Positions 1-12,666 of a stretch of DNA of 64,000 bases are shown one piece after another. Every line of letters begins with the position of its first letter. Positions within the stretch are counted from its first letter, which is position 1. The stretch spans positions 296,379 through 360,378 of the forward strand of contig VIIQ02000709.1 in the NCBI GenBank assembly GCA_007449985.2, read 5' to 3'. The notes beneath the pieces were generated by a model. The model was not told the DNA's origin and did no database searches. It saw only the letters and a list, made by a program, of their open reading frames with translations. The stretch is from Desmodesmus armatus (Eukaryota > Chlorophyta > Chlorophyceae > Sphaeropleales > Scenedesmaceae). A program made the translations under genes and the position numbers.

Positions 1-3000
1 AGGTGCGTGGCAGCTCATCGTACATGGGGATGGCTCTGCAGGATTCCAATTGCAAAGAAGTGTTATGCCATGAGAGCTCTTCAAAGCACATGTGCAAGAT
101 TACTGCCTGAGTGGACATGACAGGCATGGTTGTTGTGCTTCCAAGGTGAGCATGGTGTAGATCTTACCTCTTGAACTCAGCCTGGATTGCTGCCTTCATG
201 CTGTCCACCACGCTCTGTAGCCACGTCTCCACAGGTCCCTCACAAGCACAGTCCGAGGCAAAGTCCACATACTCGCCTTCTCCACTGTGCATGCCAATCG
301 CAGCCTGCATTCGCACATCAACAACGGTCAGCAATGCATCACCTTCCAAGAGGCGCTTGCCACGTTGCAGCCAACATGAGGCAAAGTGGGAATCGTCGCC
401 CTGTTGGCAACAGCTGGCAAAGGGGCACCTTGCCCTGCCACACACATTACTAATTGTGGCACAATCTATGTTGGTGCAATGGGCCAGGATATTGTTGTAG
501 CGTTTTTTAGGCAGCAGTGCTACGGTTCAGGCTGCCATTATGCTAACCTTGGTCGGCTCGCCACGATCGTCCTTGCGGAATGACAGGTTGTGCACGTTGT
601 CGAAGCACTTGCTGAGGTGCCTCAGGATGAGCTGGGGGTTGCTGCCCTTGGACAGGATGTCCAGCAGGTCAGCCGGTGCCACAAAGTAGAAGCGGGGGAA
701 GGCAATGCGCTTCGTCTCCAGATAGTCCTGCGCAGCACAGGGGTCATGATTCAGTCCCTGCTACACAAATCACCATCACCCAACCAACCCCTACCAACCC
801 CTGGCTCCCCCCTCAGATGGAGTTGCAGCCGTTGGGACTGCACCTGCACCTTTTCAAAAGGTGTAAAAAATGACGTAAACAATGAGGCATGGCAGAGTGC
901 GAGGCTGCTGGCTCACCTGCAAGGCCTTCTGGCACTGCTCCAGCTGCAGCAGCATGTTCTCCAGGCGGTCTTGGCGGCCATCTGCGTTGGCAGCCTCCAC
1001 CACGTTGGTGACATCACATGCGTTACGCATGAGGTCCTGTTGCAGCAACAAAACAATACTGAGCACGGTGTTGCGAGCACGTTGGGCGCTTAGACCATAC
1101 AAACAAAACATACATGTTTTATGCATTGACCTCACACGTGACGTCAACACCCCCAGCTGCTGTGCACGCGTATTGCTGGCCTGTGACGCACCTGGTAGTC
1201 GGCATTGACCACGTCAAAGCGCTTGCTGTCCTCCGGCAGCTGCACCCTGATGTCCGCACTGCCCACAAAGATGCTCTCCAGCGCCTGCCACTTCTTCTGC
1301 ACATCGCCCCAGGTGGCCAGCACGCTGTCCACAGTGCCCAGCTTCTTCTGCCAGTTGGCCACAGCGTCCTGGAACATGGGGTTGAGCTGCACGTACTTCT
1401 GGCCGCTCATGTTCTGCAGCTGAAGGTTGTCATTCTCGAGAGCCTCCATGATGGCATCATCGATCTGCAGATCAGAACAGATGCACGAAGGGGAAATCTT
1501 GTAAATAGCTCTTAGCAAAGGTGGCCAACCGGGCCTGCCCAGCACGGACATGCAGGACACATGGATGTCAAGCATCTAAGCACAGCATAGCACAGGCAAA
1601 GGCTACAGACCAGCTGTAAATGGAGTCAGCCCACCAAGCCCTGCACTGGGGACCATGTTGTCGCTTTACTGAGTGAGGCAGATGCCTGCACAGCAACTGG
1701 CGAGCAAGTACTGTTGCAGTTGCATTGGTGCCGCCTGCATACCGTCAGGGCTGTGATGTCACTGTCAGGCAGAGGGTTGAACACCAGCGCCAGCACCGAC
1801 CACGTGTCCTCGATCTTCTTGATCTGCTTCTCAATGTTGAGCTCCTTCTGGGCACGGTCAACAATCTCACTGCACACAAAACACGGTAAGAGCAACAGAC
1901 AATAAGCATGCATCGTGCTGTGGACAACAATTTTGGGCCCGCTCTAAAAATGTTTCACTAGCAGCCCTCCAAATGTTTGGCGGCATGCTGCTACACACAA
2001 CATGATGATCACCCCAAGGCGCATACAACACACCTGCATGCATCCACATAGTTGTGCAGCCCCAGGGCAAGCAGGTCACCCAGGCAGAACTTCTCGTCCA
2101 TGACAAAGTGCTTGCCAGTGGTCTGCATCAGCATCTTCCAATGCCGATCGCGCATGGCTGGGTGGTGCAGGTCCTGCACATATCACCACGGCAGCAGATC
2201 AGCATAGAATTGGACACATCATGGCAAGAGCAGCAACACACAAGCTGATATGATGTGCGTACCACTGAGCAGTGTGTATGTTCGTTGTACCATTGCTGGA
2301 AGATTGGTGGTGCTGGCATAAGTTGGCGTACGTACGCACAAATGCGTGCTGGTGCTATGGTTGACAGTGTTGTTGTGAAGTGCGAAACACAACCAACCTG
2401 GACCAGGGGCAGACTGGTCAGCATCGCCTTCATGGACTCCTCCAGCAGCCTGTACACCTCGTAGTTGCGCACCTGCGATCACATCGCGACACAGCATGTC
2501 CAGATTTCCTTGCCCCACAAGGAGTTCCAGGGGTCACCAAAACACACTTGGCAAATATGTGCCGCAAAGTTGTGCGCATTCTGTCAGCGCACCCACTCAG
2601 CCCGCAACAACAAGAGGGCCACGCGTGCATTGTGCCAGATGTGGGGCACTCACAGCCTTGTTGAGAGTCTTGACCTCCTTGGCCAGCTTCTTGGTCTCCT
2701 CCACCAGGGTGTCGACATTGATCTTGTCCCAGGCGGTCTTGTACCAGTCCGCAAAGGTGTACATGACAGCCCCAACCTGCAGCAAGCAAGTGCCAGCATA
2801 GCCGCCATTGGTGTCTCAACCCTGCAGCGTGCCTGCGGCAGCCTCATTCATCCATTCCAGGCCAGACGAAGGGACAGAGGCCAACAGCAGGGGAATGTGC
2901 CAGCTGCAATAGAGCAGGGATAGCACAGGCTCGCAGGTGCAGGCCCCAAGCACCGCTCTGGCACAGCACAGGTGTGAACACGTGCTTACCATGTCCCACA

Positions 3001-6000
3001 AGCTCTTGAGGTACAGCAGCTCCTCACTGCAGCGGGTGAGCACCAGGTAGTCGCTGACATACATCTCAAACAGGTCTTGGAACTCCTGCAGCTGCTTGGA
3101 CTCTGCGATGATTGCAGTGACATTGAGGTGTCCATCCACCGAGCCATGGTGGAAGGCATCCAGCACCTGCAAGCAGACAGGGTGGACAGAGCTCAACATA
3201 CAGGGTGACATGAGTGGTCTGGGCATCGATTGCATGTAAGCTCAGGTAGGCAATGACTCAGCAGCAGGCCCAGCCAAAGGCTGAAATGTTCAAAGGTGGA
3301 GCCCAACCTACCCTGTGGCAGACTTTTTGACTTTGTAACTATTTGGATAGCAAAACATGCCCAATACCTCGTATGCTGGCCGCACGGCCTCCACCTTCAG
3401 CTCCCCGCCAGGCACAGCAAAAGGTGCTCGCTTCAGGAAGAACCTGGTTGCACATGAACAGAACATGCATGGTTGAGCCAGGACACAAACTGTAGTGGCT
3501 GCAGCCCTGCCTTATGGGCAGTTGTCAAGTGTGACATGTGCACTCAGTGGTAGACGGCAATGTACAGTGTGTGCAAGGCGTCCCAAAGTGACTGGCGGGC
3601 AGCAGGCTGCTGTACTGCGGTTGGAACTCACTTCCTGAACTCATCCACACGCTCTGCAAATGCGTCACTCTTGCGCCTGATCTCCACAGCCTCGGCCTGC
3701 TGCAGAGCTGCCAGCTGCTCCCTGCGGTTGAGCATCTTCTTCTTGAGACCCTTCCACCTGCAATGATCAAAGCAGCACACATGTGGTTCAGCAAGGAATG
3801 CGCCGGTTTGGGGCCGCCTGTGGAGTGGGCTCCGGCTGCAAATGGCAGTGACGCCGTCAGTACAGAGGGCATGTTTGCGGAGCAGGCACCTGCTGCAAAG
3901 CCATCGCAACACATGTGCCACAGACACACACAGTCTCAAACAATCAAGCATGGTAGCTGAGCAGGGGCTTGCCGCCACCAGAGCAGTGACGTCCATCAGC
4001 TCTGCTGGCAACACCCACCTGAGGTCGGCATTCTCCAGTTGCTTCAACACACCGTCACCCAGCTGAATGCCAAAGGCATGCAGCAGTGCAGCTGTCTCCT
4101 TAAGGGGCTCAAACATGGCGTCTGTCCTGTCGCTGCGCTTGCGGACGTCGCGCACGCAACACAAGATGTCGTACAGGGCACGTGTCTGCTGCTCTGCCTT
4201 CTTGCCATCAGCTTCACCTGGAAGCAGGCACAACCCGCACATGGTATTTCACTGGCAGGCAGGCTGCATGCATCATTTTGCAACATGAACATTGAGGTCA
4301 ACAATCAACTATGGTTGGACTGGTGTGTTGCAGCGTCATCATAACTTGCCCGGTTCATTCCAGGCACATGCGCCATGGGCGCGATATCGAGTGTCCTGCC
4401 CTGTGTGCCCACCTTCTTCGCCATGCTGACCAATGGGCTCGCCATTGTCATCCACCTCCCCCAGTACCTTGAGGGCCAGGGTGGCATCAGCGGAGTCCAT
4501 GAAGCTGTACAGCTCACTGATGCTGTTAACCACCTTGTCCTGCAGGGCAAACATGCAGGCAGTCCAACAGTCAGGGACTCTATGGCTCGGCGGGTACACA
4601 CTGATGGTGAGGATACAGCCCGATCTGACTGACAGGAGGCCTGCAATTTTTTGCTTCAGCCCTGACTATGCTGGGACTTCCTCATATGCAACAGGCTGCA
4701 AATGACATCATCAACGGGCTGGTTGTCAACAACACATACACACAGACCCAGATATATAGTGCCCTCGCTCACCTGCAAGTAGTGGGTGAAGAGGTACACC
4801 CACTTGGACGCCCATGTAGCAAGGCTAGCCTTCAGGGGCTTGGCGCTGACCTTGATGAAGCCAACTGTCGCATTGCCAGGCAGCGCTGCAATCTCCTGAC
4901 CAATGACCCTGCATATGTCAGCACACAATGTGGCGGGTGAGCCGTAAGCAGGCAAAGACCTGTGGAGACTGTATGCAAGCTACCACAACAAACCCTAGCA
5001 TGTATTTTGTCGCAATGGGAGGGAGCGCAGCACCACGTACTTGTACTTGTGGATCTGCTCCTCAAAGGCCGGAAGCTGTGGGTCCTCCCTGCGGCCGTCC
5101 TCTGCCTTGACGCCCTTGGCCTCCAAGAAATCCTGCACATGGACAGTGCGCGTTCATGCACATTCTAATGGCTTTGATGCTTTGTGGCAGTTCCAGACAT
5201 GGGCAGTTGCAAAATCAAATGGACATGAGTGCACCCGCACATTGTTTTCAATGGGGCCGTCACATGCCATGCAGACACATGGGCCTGGTTGCCAAAGTGC
5301 ATTCTCATGCGTACGCCCCCACCTGGAGTGTCTTGTGCAGGTCCTGCTTCCAGAGGAAGTCGTACTTGATGTACTGCTGCTTGAAGTCCTCACAGTTCTT
5401 GATGGTGGCCAGAGTGATGCTCAGCACCTGGTGGTAGCAGCACATAAAGGCAGACATTATGCAGCCAGCGCCGCCTGCTACTGGAAAACCCACACACAAT
5501 TAGCAAAAACTGCAGTTTGGTACCAAACAAAGACAGCAGACTGCACATTGCTTTTGCAACAGGAGAGCCGGCATTGGCAACAGCCGCACCTGGTCCAACT
5601 GGTCTGCAACATCATAGTCCTCCTCCAGCTCCTTGGCATAGCTGCCCTCACCAGTGTCCAGGCGCTTGATGAGCCCACCAACCTGCAACAATCCCATCAC
5701 AGCGTACATCAGCAGTGCATGCATCTTGCCACACAAGTCCCCTATGTTGTACGTCTCGAGCCTGCGTGTCAGCTTCACACATGCATACTTGCAGGTGAAC
5801 TGAAAAGCAAACCCCGTATCAGACAATTGTGCAGGCAGCCTGTGGTTGCTGTGATGCACTTACTTCAAGGAAGGATGTCAGCCAGCGCTCCACCAGGCCC
5901 TGCACTGTGCCCTTCTCAGAGCCTTCAAGCTCGGGCTTCCACACCATGTCTGGTGTCACCAGCTCAAGCTCCACCTCCAACAGGGGACCAGCTTCAGACC

Positions 6001-9000
6001 TGCACACACGGCACCATAAATGCACAGGAGTACGTCGACCCTGCTGCAAAAAGTCTGCATGGTGCACTTTGTGGGGCAGCGATGCCTCCAATTTGTGCAG
6101 AGCGGCCTTGAGCACATGACTTGGCCTAACATAATTGTTGCTTGCCTACCTTGTCAGCGCCTCTGGATCCAGCTGCTGCAGCAGGTAGCGAGTGCTGGTG
6201 GTGATGGCGTTGCTGAAGCCTTGAATGACAATGTCGGAGACATAGTCCACATACGCCCTCCAGGCAGCAGACGCCTTGCTGGCCTGCACAGCAGCAGTAC
6301 ACAGGACATGTGCGTTGGGCATCGTCATAAAGCTCACCAATGACTGGCCCTGGGCCGGCATGCACCCTTGGCAAGTACTGTGACACGCGCTTTAGTGCTG
6401 TATGTTAGCTGCTAGCAGTCACACCGCCACTACCATCTTCTCAAAATGCTGTCTGAGTGTCCCACCTTTAGGATGCGGTTGCTGCTTGACAGCAGCTTGC
6501 CAATCTCCTTGCCAACATCCCTGATCTCACTGTGGCGCTGTGACAACAGCGCAGCACTGCTGTCAGACAGCTCCTCAAAGCTGTAGATCTTGCCATCCTG
6601 CAGACAATAGGCGGTACAGCTCAGAGTCAACAGACAGCAGCGGCATGCTGGCAAAGCACTGACAACTGTGGGTGCAGACCGCTTCAACTGCATGCTGAGA
6701 CACCCCGTGCCATCCGAACAGTGGGTAGGCGCAAGACCACTGGCCCCGTGCCATTTGAACAGTGGGTAGGCGCAAGACCACTGAACCCAGAGCTGACCTT
6801 GCGATCAAACATGAGGTTCTGCTCAAACGTCTTCAGCAGCTCCTGGATGGATGAGACATTGTCTTTGATGGTTGTCAAGACGCTGTCCAAGTCGCGCACA
6901 AGCTCCAGCGTGTCGCGGATGTAGGCATCAGTCCCCTCGTCCTTCCACACCAGCCCTTCAAGGCCCCGGTGCAGCGCCGCCTCTGCAACACACACAAGGC
7001 ATCAGCTTCAGATGGCATGCACGCGGGCTACCCGTTGGACACATTGTCTGCACAGGTGCTGCCAACATACTCACCGACCACCTCCAGCTTGCCGGCCACC
7101 AGGGGCCACTCCACAGCCAGTGTGGTGCGCTGCAGCTTGTTGTACAGACTGACCATCAGGTCCAGGCTGCCAATCTGCTGCCTGAACCGATCAGTGTGCT
7201 GGTAGATCGCCAGCGCACCCTCTGGGACCTGCGCAAAGGTGCAGCCACAGGACATACTAGCATCAGTGCCTTTCGTGTCATGCTTGCTGTAGTGAATGGC
7301 GCATCACATCACCCAATGATGCTGGGGACAGCACAGTCAACATATTGCCACGCGTAACAGGAGAAAGCAGCCTTACCTGAACGTCCAGGAGCAGGAAGTA
7401 CTTGGTCTCCTTCAGGAGCCTCACAAGAGCTGGGTCAAAGTTGACCGCCAGCAGCTGCAGCTCAGGAGTGGAGTCCTCATGAAACTGCAGCAGGGGCTGG
7501 TTGAGCTTCTCATCGGAGGTGGCTGCCACCTGTTTTGCAGGTGGGAAAGAGCATACAGACCTCAGTTCTGCCAAACCATCACACTTGCTACACCTCTGTC
7601 ATGCATGGTCCATAACATCATGCTGGCCGGGCATGCTGTGCAGCTCTCAATCACAGCTATCAGCACACATGCCGGCTCTGCCCATGTACCCACCTGGCTG
7701 CACCAGTCCTGCACGAGTGTGGCTTCATACTGCTGCATCTCTGCCATGACTGCCTCGAATCTCTGCTGGGCAGCGCTAAATGCTGGCAGCTCCAGCACAC
7801 TCCTGTCCATGGCCAGCAGCCTATTCATGGGGTCCTGCAGGCGCTCCTTCAAGCCGCGCACCCACGTCACAGCCCCTGCAGCCACAGACGAGCATGCAGT
7901 GACAAAAAATACAGCGTTTGCATCAGCAGGCACTGACGGGGGGATATGTGTCATTCTGGACATGTTTGGCAAGCACACTGCTACAACCTTCCCCTCCTCC
8001 CAAGGTGTCTGCCAGGTTTAGAGGTTGTGTCCCTTGAAGATGTGTTTATACTGACCAGAGTGTGGTGGGCTGTTCTTGCTGAGCTGGGGGAACTCCTGGT
8101 GTGCCTGGAACAGCTCCTGCACTTCCTTGACATCATCGGCAAAAGCGGTGACCATGGAGACGTGCTTCTTGGCCAGCTCTGTGGCAATGGCGTCACGCTC
8201 CAGCAGGCCCTCAAAGCTCTCAAGCAGCTTGAAGGTCGCTGCCAGAGTGGTGCAGTCATCAAACGCCTGCACACCAAACAGCCACATGGTTGGTGTAAGC
8301 CAGTAGGAGCCGCGTTGCTCGCGCCCGCCACTGGAGTCCGGCCATCTGGCCTCTTGCTGTGACTAGCTGAGTGAGATGTGGTCGCAGGGGCATCCACTGT
8401 TTGTTACCGCCAGGACTATGCAAAACAGTAAAACCATCACATGCACGTACACCGCACCTGGACGATGAGAGCGCTCAGCCGGTGCTCCAGCTCCTTGATG
8501 ACGTTTTTGAAGGTGCTGAAGTCTGCCTGGAAGCTGGGCGCATCCACATCCATCACATCATACCCCACCTGCAAGACGCAGTCACAGCCACCGCTAAACC
8601 GACAGGATAGGTGGCGGCACTCGCACCCTTCCAATTGACTCACTGTCTCGGAGACAGGCACTGCAGCTGGATAGCCTAGCGTAGCCACTGCTGGCTTGAT
8701 GAGCTTCTGTCCCTGATGACCAAGCATGGGGAGTACAAACGGCACAAGGCTTACCTCCTGGAACTTGCCATGCGCCACCAAGAAGTCTGCGTGCACCTGC
8801 TTGATGGCATTTGTCAGAGCCTTGCCCTTCGTGCCACCAACCTCCACGCGCTCCAGCCGGCCAAACTGCAGCAGGAACAGCACGGGCAACCCCACGCATA
8901 AACTCCATTGCAGTGTTGCAACTGCCAGTTGAATTCATATGCTCCGCTGACAGACACCACATGGCACCATTGCTGCGGCCCCCACCCAGCTATCAAGGCG

Positions 9001-11755
9001 CGTAAGATGTGTCACGCTGCGTCCCTGCCCTCACCTGCATGCAGGTGTTCTGCAGCTCCAGCATGTCGGCGCAGCGCTCCATGAAAGTGTCCAGGCGCCC
9101 AAACACCACGCTGTTTTGGAAGCGCCACGGATGGTTGGGGCACTCGGCTGCGCTGGCTGTCTTGTAGCCAAAGTAATGCAGCTTGAAGCCCCCCAGCACC
9201 TTGAGTGCTGTGCGCAGCTTCTCACAAGCATCACTGGGGTCCATCTGCAGGAGCTCAGTGCCTGGAACATACTTGCAGGCCTGCACAGGATACATGAGTG
9301 GCAATGGCAGCACCGTCTCATCCTGCAGGAACAGCAGTGCTGCAAGGCAACTCCCAGGGACATAGCACACTCAGCGTTGTCCTGCCTACAGCACCAGGCT
9401 GACGCTCCCAACAGTTGCTGGCAGCACATTACGTGTACATTTGGTTGGGGGACGGGAAGGTGAAACCTTTCAATTTGGATGCACAAACACAAGTTGTCCC
9501 CGTCCACACCCCCAGCACACATGTTTCTGATCACGCACAACCCTTGCTCAACCCATGCATGCCCCTGCAGCAAACAGTAGCTGCACACAAGCAGCACTTG
9601 CACCAACCCAGCACTGACACCTGCTGCTGCGCTCAGCAGAAGGTGTGCTGACGGGTGGGGTACCGGCTGCATGCAGCTGCTGTCATGGGTATGCTGCTGT
9701 GCACAGCAGTGTGTCCGGGCTACGAAGTGGATGCACTGCGCCTGGGAAGGGGGAACATGGTGTGCCGCTGTCTTTCATGCACACCTGCATGATGAGGTCG
9801 TTGCAAATCTCCCGCAGCAGTGTAGCAAAGCGTGCGCTGCTGCTGTAACTGCTGCTGAGCTTCCAGATCAGCAGCATGCTGTGTAGCAGGGGCTTGAAGT
9901 GATCTGACAGCGCCACGAAGTCATCCATGGTGTTCAGCTTCTCCAGCAGCTTGCGCAGGGGCTCCAGGAAGCGCACGTTCTCAGTGGCCTCCTGCCTGGA
10001 CTTCTGCACATCCTGTGTACATAACAGGTCAAAGGCACAAAGGATCGGGCACGGTTACAGGCTGGAGACTGTCTGCAACATCAGCACACATCATTACTGC
10101 GACTGAGGTGCACGAGCTCACAAGCTACTAGCTAACACCACCTTCAGCGGGCAAGTGCCTGCTTCACAGGTCAACGCGCAGCTCTGCTGAGCTGAGTCCG
10201 GTGCACACCATACCTGGTACAGCCGCTGGAAGGCGTGGAAGTATGTGCTGTTGGCCAGCTCAAGGATTTTGACCACCTTCTGGATGCGCTCACTGCTCAG
10301 CTGCTCGTGAATGGCATTCAGGTTTGCTGCGCGCTCTGACCAGAAGTCCAGCTCAGTCAGAGGGCCAGGGTAAGCGCCCTCGCCCTGCAGGTAACAAAAC
10401 AAGGCTGTCAGGTGGCATGTGTGTGCCGGGGGCAGCTGCATTATCGATGTATGCGACAGCATCAGTGATACAGGCGGCGGCGTGGTCCTGATGGCAGTAG
10501 GGCAGGCAATACAGGGATGCCATGTGTGTGATGACAGCTACACAGCTGCTGGCTCGACGTACACTGCGGCACAGCAGCCACCCACCTTCAGCACAGCATC
10601 TGGGTCTGACTTCAGCACCGTCTTGATCTGCTTCGACCACACCACTACTGCCTTCTCCAGGATGTGTATGCTGACCTTGTCCTTGGCTGTTTGGTCCGGC
10701 TGCTGTGTGTCAGCTGCTGGCAGGGGCAGCACAGTCTGCCCTTTGGCCTCCCCGATGCTGACGTTGACTGCAGCAATACACCAGAAGTAGAACAGTAGAA
10801 CAGACCTGATCAGCCACCAACTGCGCCGCGCATGCTGCGCACTGGTACAGAGAAGCAGCCGTGCCATGGGACTGGCTGGTGCAGCAGGGACACAGCCAAC
10901 GTACCTGTAGCAACCAGCCTGTGCATGCTGTCTGAAACCTCCTGCGCCACAACATCTGGCCAGCCCTCCTGATTGATGCGGGCTGTCAGCAGGGGCAGGA
11001 ACACGCTCTGTGCCAGTGCTGACAGGGTCTCCAGTGGTGCTTCTGTCAGCTCTCCATGCGCCACCTGCAACAGTGTCCAAGGATCTGTAAGGTATAGTGC
11101 GGCATGGTAGCATCAGCACTGCAGGACGTGGTTGTATCGCTTACCAGCGTCTTGATGTTGTCATTGTCCAAGCGTACATGAGCTGTCTTGACGAAGTACA
11201 CAGTCTTGCGCTTGAGTTTGGGTAGGGGCTTGACACTCTGCAGGGCAGCAGGATTGTGGCATGAGCTTGGGCAGTGCCCTGGCACACACATGTAAGCGGG
11301 CCACTGCATGCCATGTGTGCTGAGCAGGTGGGCTGGAGGATACAGCACACCCGCGTTGCTGACAAAGAGCATGCAGGTGGAGGTTTCAGAGGTTCAGAAA
11401 GTCAATTTATCTGCTGCAGAGACAGATACAGCTGTTTCTCTGCAACATACCGCGCCCAAATCCTTGCCATCGATGTACACCAACAGCCGCTTTGTACCCT
11501 CATCCTCCAGAAAATTGGCCACAGCAGCTCTGCAGAGAACAAGGCAGTACTTCAGTTCCTGTGCAAGACGATGACGGATATGTTTCAGTTCCTTTCTAGC
11601 AGCAGCAGCGACTGTGCTCACTTGGATTCTGTCTGCAGCAGCTTTTGGAAGGCCTCCTGTGTGACCCCCTTGATGGAGCTGCACACCCGTTCCTGTATCC
11701 AGTCATATCTGACATCTTTCTGCGCCTGTGGCGCAGAGCCTCCCTCTTCTGCCAT
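1..11755 (-). CDS. ODA2: Outer-arm dynein heavy chain, gamma/DNAH5-8 type (N-terminal part, truncated by window edge)
   Basis: Motor heavy chain of the ciliary outer dynein arm. The window holds the stem and most of the linker; the AAA ring lies beyond the left edge. Start ATG at 11755 has an in-frame TGA two codons upstream. Thirty-six phase-consistent exons: 11622-11755, 11451-11529, 11145-11237, 10905-11064, 10586-10767, 10214-10384, 9785-10012, 9035-9280, 8755-8865, 8458-8568, 8056-8266, 7694-7875, 7377-7529, 7075-7228, 6798-6982, 6466-6597, 6150-6283, 5864-5999, 5590-5682, 5323-5427, 5041-5132, 4773-4908, 4413-4539, 4019-4217, 3632-3757, 3368-3443, 2990-3166, 2654-2776, 2398-2472, 2034-2173, 1743-1869, 1192-1464, 917-1036, 548-727, 168-304, 1-35 (1714 codons, no stop). 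DHC_N1 stem motifs include [19 protein letters not shown]. From residue ~1377 the DHC_N2 linker shows [29 protein letters not shown] and EGEYVDF. Stem phrases such as KGQTVLPLP resemble gamma rather than alpha or beta chains; the subtype is inferred. Confidence 0.93.
6703..6783. repeat. Two-copy 41-bp tandem duplication in a dynein intron
   Basis: A ~41-bp unit beginning CCCCGTGCCAT occurs twice head to tail (from 6703 and from 6744), differing at a few bases. It lies in the intron between the dynein exons 6798-6982 and 6466-6597. It looks like a local slippage or unequal-exchange duplication. Confidence 0.75.
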
Positions 11756-12666
11756 GCTTCACTGCTGTTCACAACTGCATCTCAGTTGCTGTTGTTGATG
11801 CTGGCCACGAAGCGGCCCAATCCGTCGACGTATAACGTGATGAAACGAAAGGGGTAAGTCTTGTGTTTGATATGCACCTGGTGAGGGCTTGGTTGGGTGA
11901 AATCAATTGATTGGGCGCGTGGGAGAGGGTCGTAATACCACGAGCCCTGTGCAGATGGAATGGCCAACCCGACACAAGATATATCATCAACGAAGCCTGA
12001 TATCCAAGGCCGGCAGCAGGCTCGAGCTGTCACACTCTTGTCATGTCCCGAGATGCTGATGGAACAGCTCTCCAGCCAAAATGGAATACCCAAAGCTTAA
12101 AAATTCAAAACTTCCCGTCTTTTGTATCGCCCCCACAGCCCCACACCACCCACAGGGTGTTAGGGGGGTGACAAGATCTACAGGGCAACTCCGAGATTAT
12201 AGCACCCACCTTGCCAGTAGACGAGGGGGGTTAGTGGCCAAGATGCCACAGGGAGGCAAACTGTGTTGGGTGGAAGCATGGCCACATGGCGGCCTGTCCT
12301 ACGATGCAACACCAACACAACGAATGTCAAGCTGCTGCAACCCACACATACCGAGGGCCCAGCCCGGCCTGGCACGGCGGCATTGCCTGGATAGCAGCAG
12401 CTACGCGCACCCACATTGAGGAAGGGATGTCTAAGGTTGAGGATGCATGCCGTGAGCATTGCAGCGCCGGTGGTCCTCTGGTGCTACCAGCAAGAAGTTG
12501 ATCCACCCAGCATCACCTCTTTCACTGAACACAGCATCTCCAGACAGGCAGTGCATGCATGCACACAGCAGCCACATGCACCACGGGACAGGTATGCCAT
12601 AAGGCTGCACAAAAAAAACACATCCATATACAAACCATTCATCCTGCTGTACACCTAGCAGTCACC
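11756..12666 (-). promoter_or_regulatory. Intergenic: 3' flank of transporter, 5' flank of dynein gene
   Basis: Both neighbours are on the minus strand, so these ~900 bp should hold the transporter 3' UTR and the dynein promoter and 5' UTR. I saw no coding signal, no TGTAA on the minus strand near the transporter stop, and no repeat. The promoter role is inferred from position only. Confidence 0.4.

Noticed and set aside
5041..6111. Plus-strand ORF of 356 codons across the dynein gene
   Set aside because: Antisense to several phase-consistent dynein exons and introns; no family motif.
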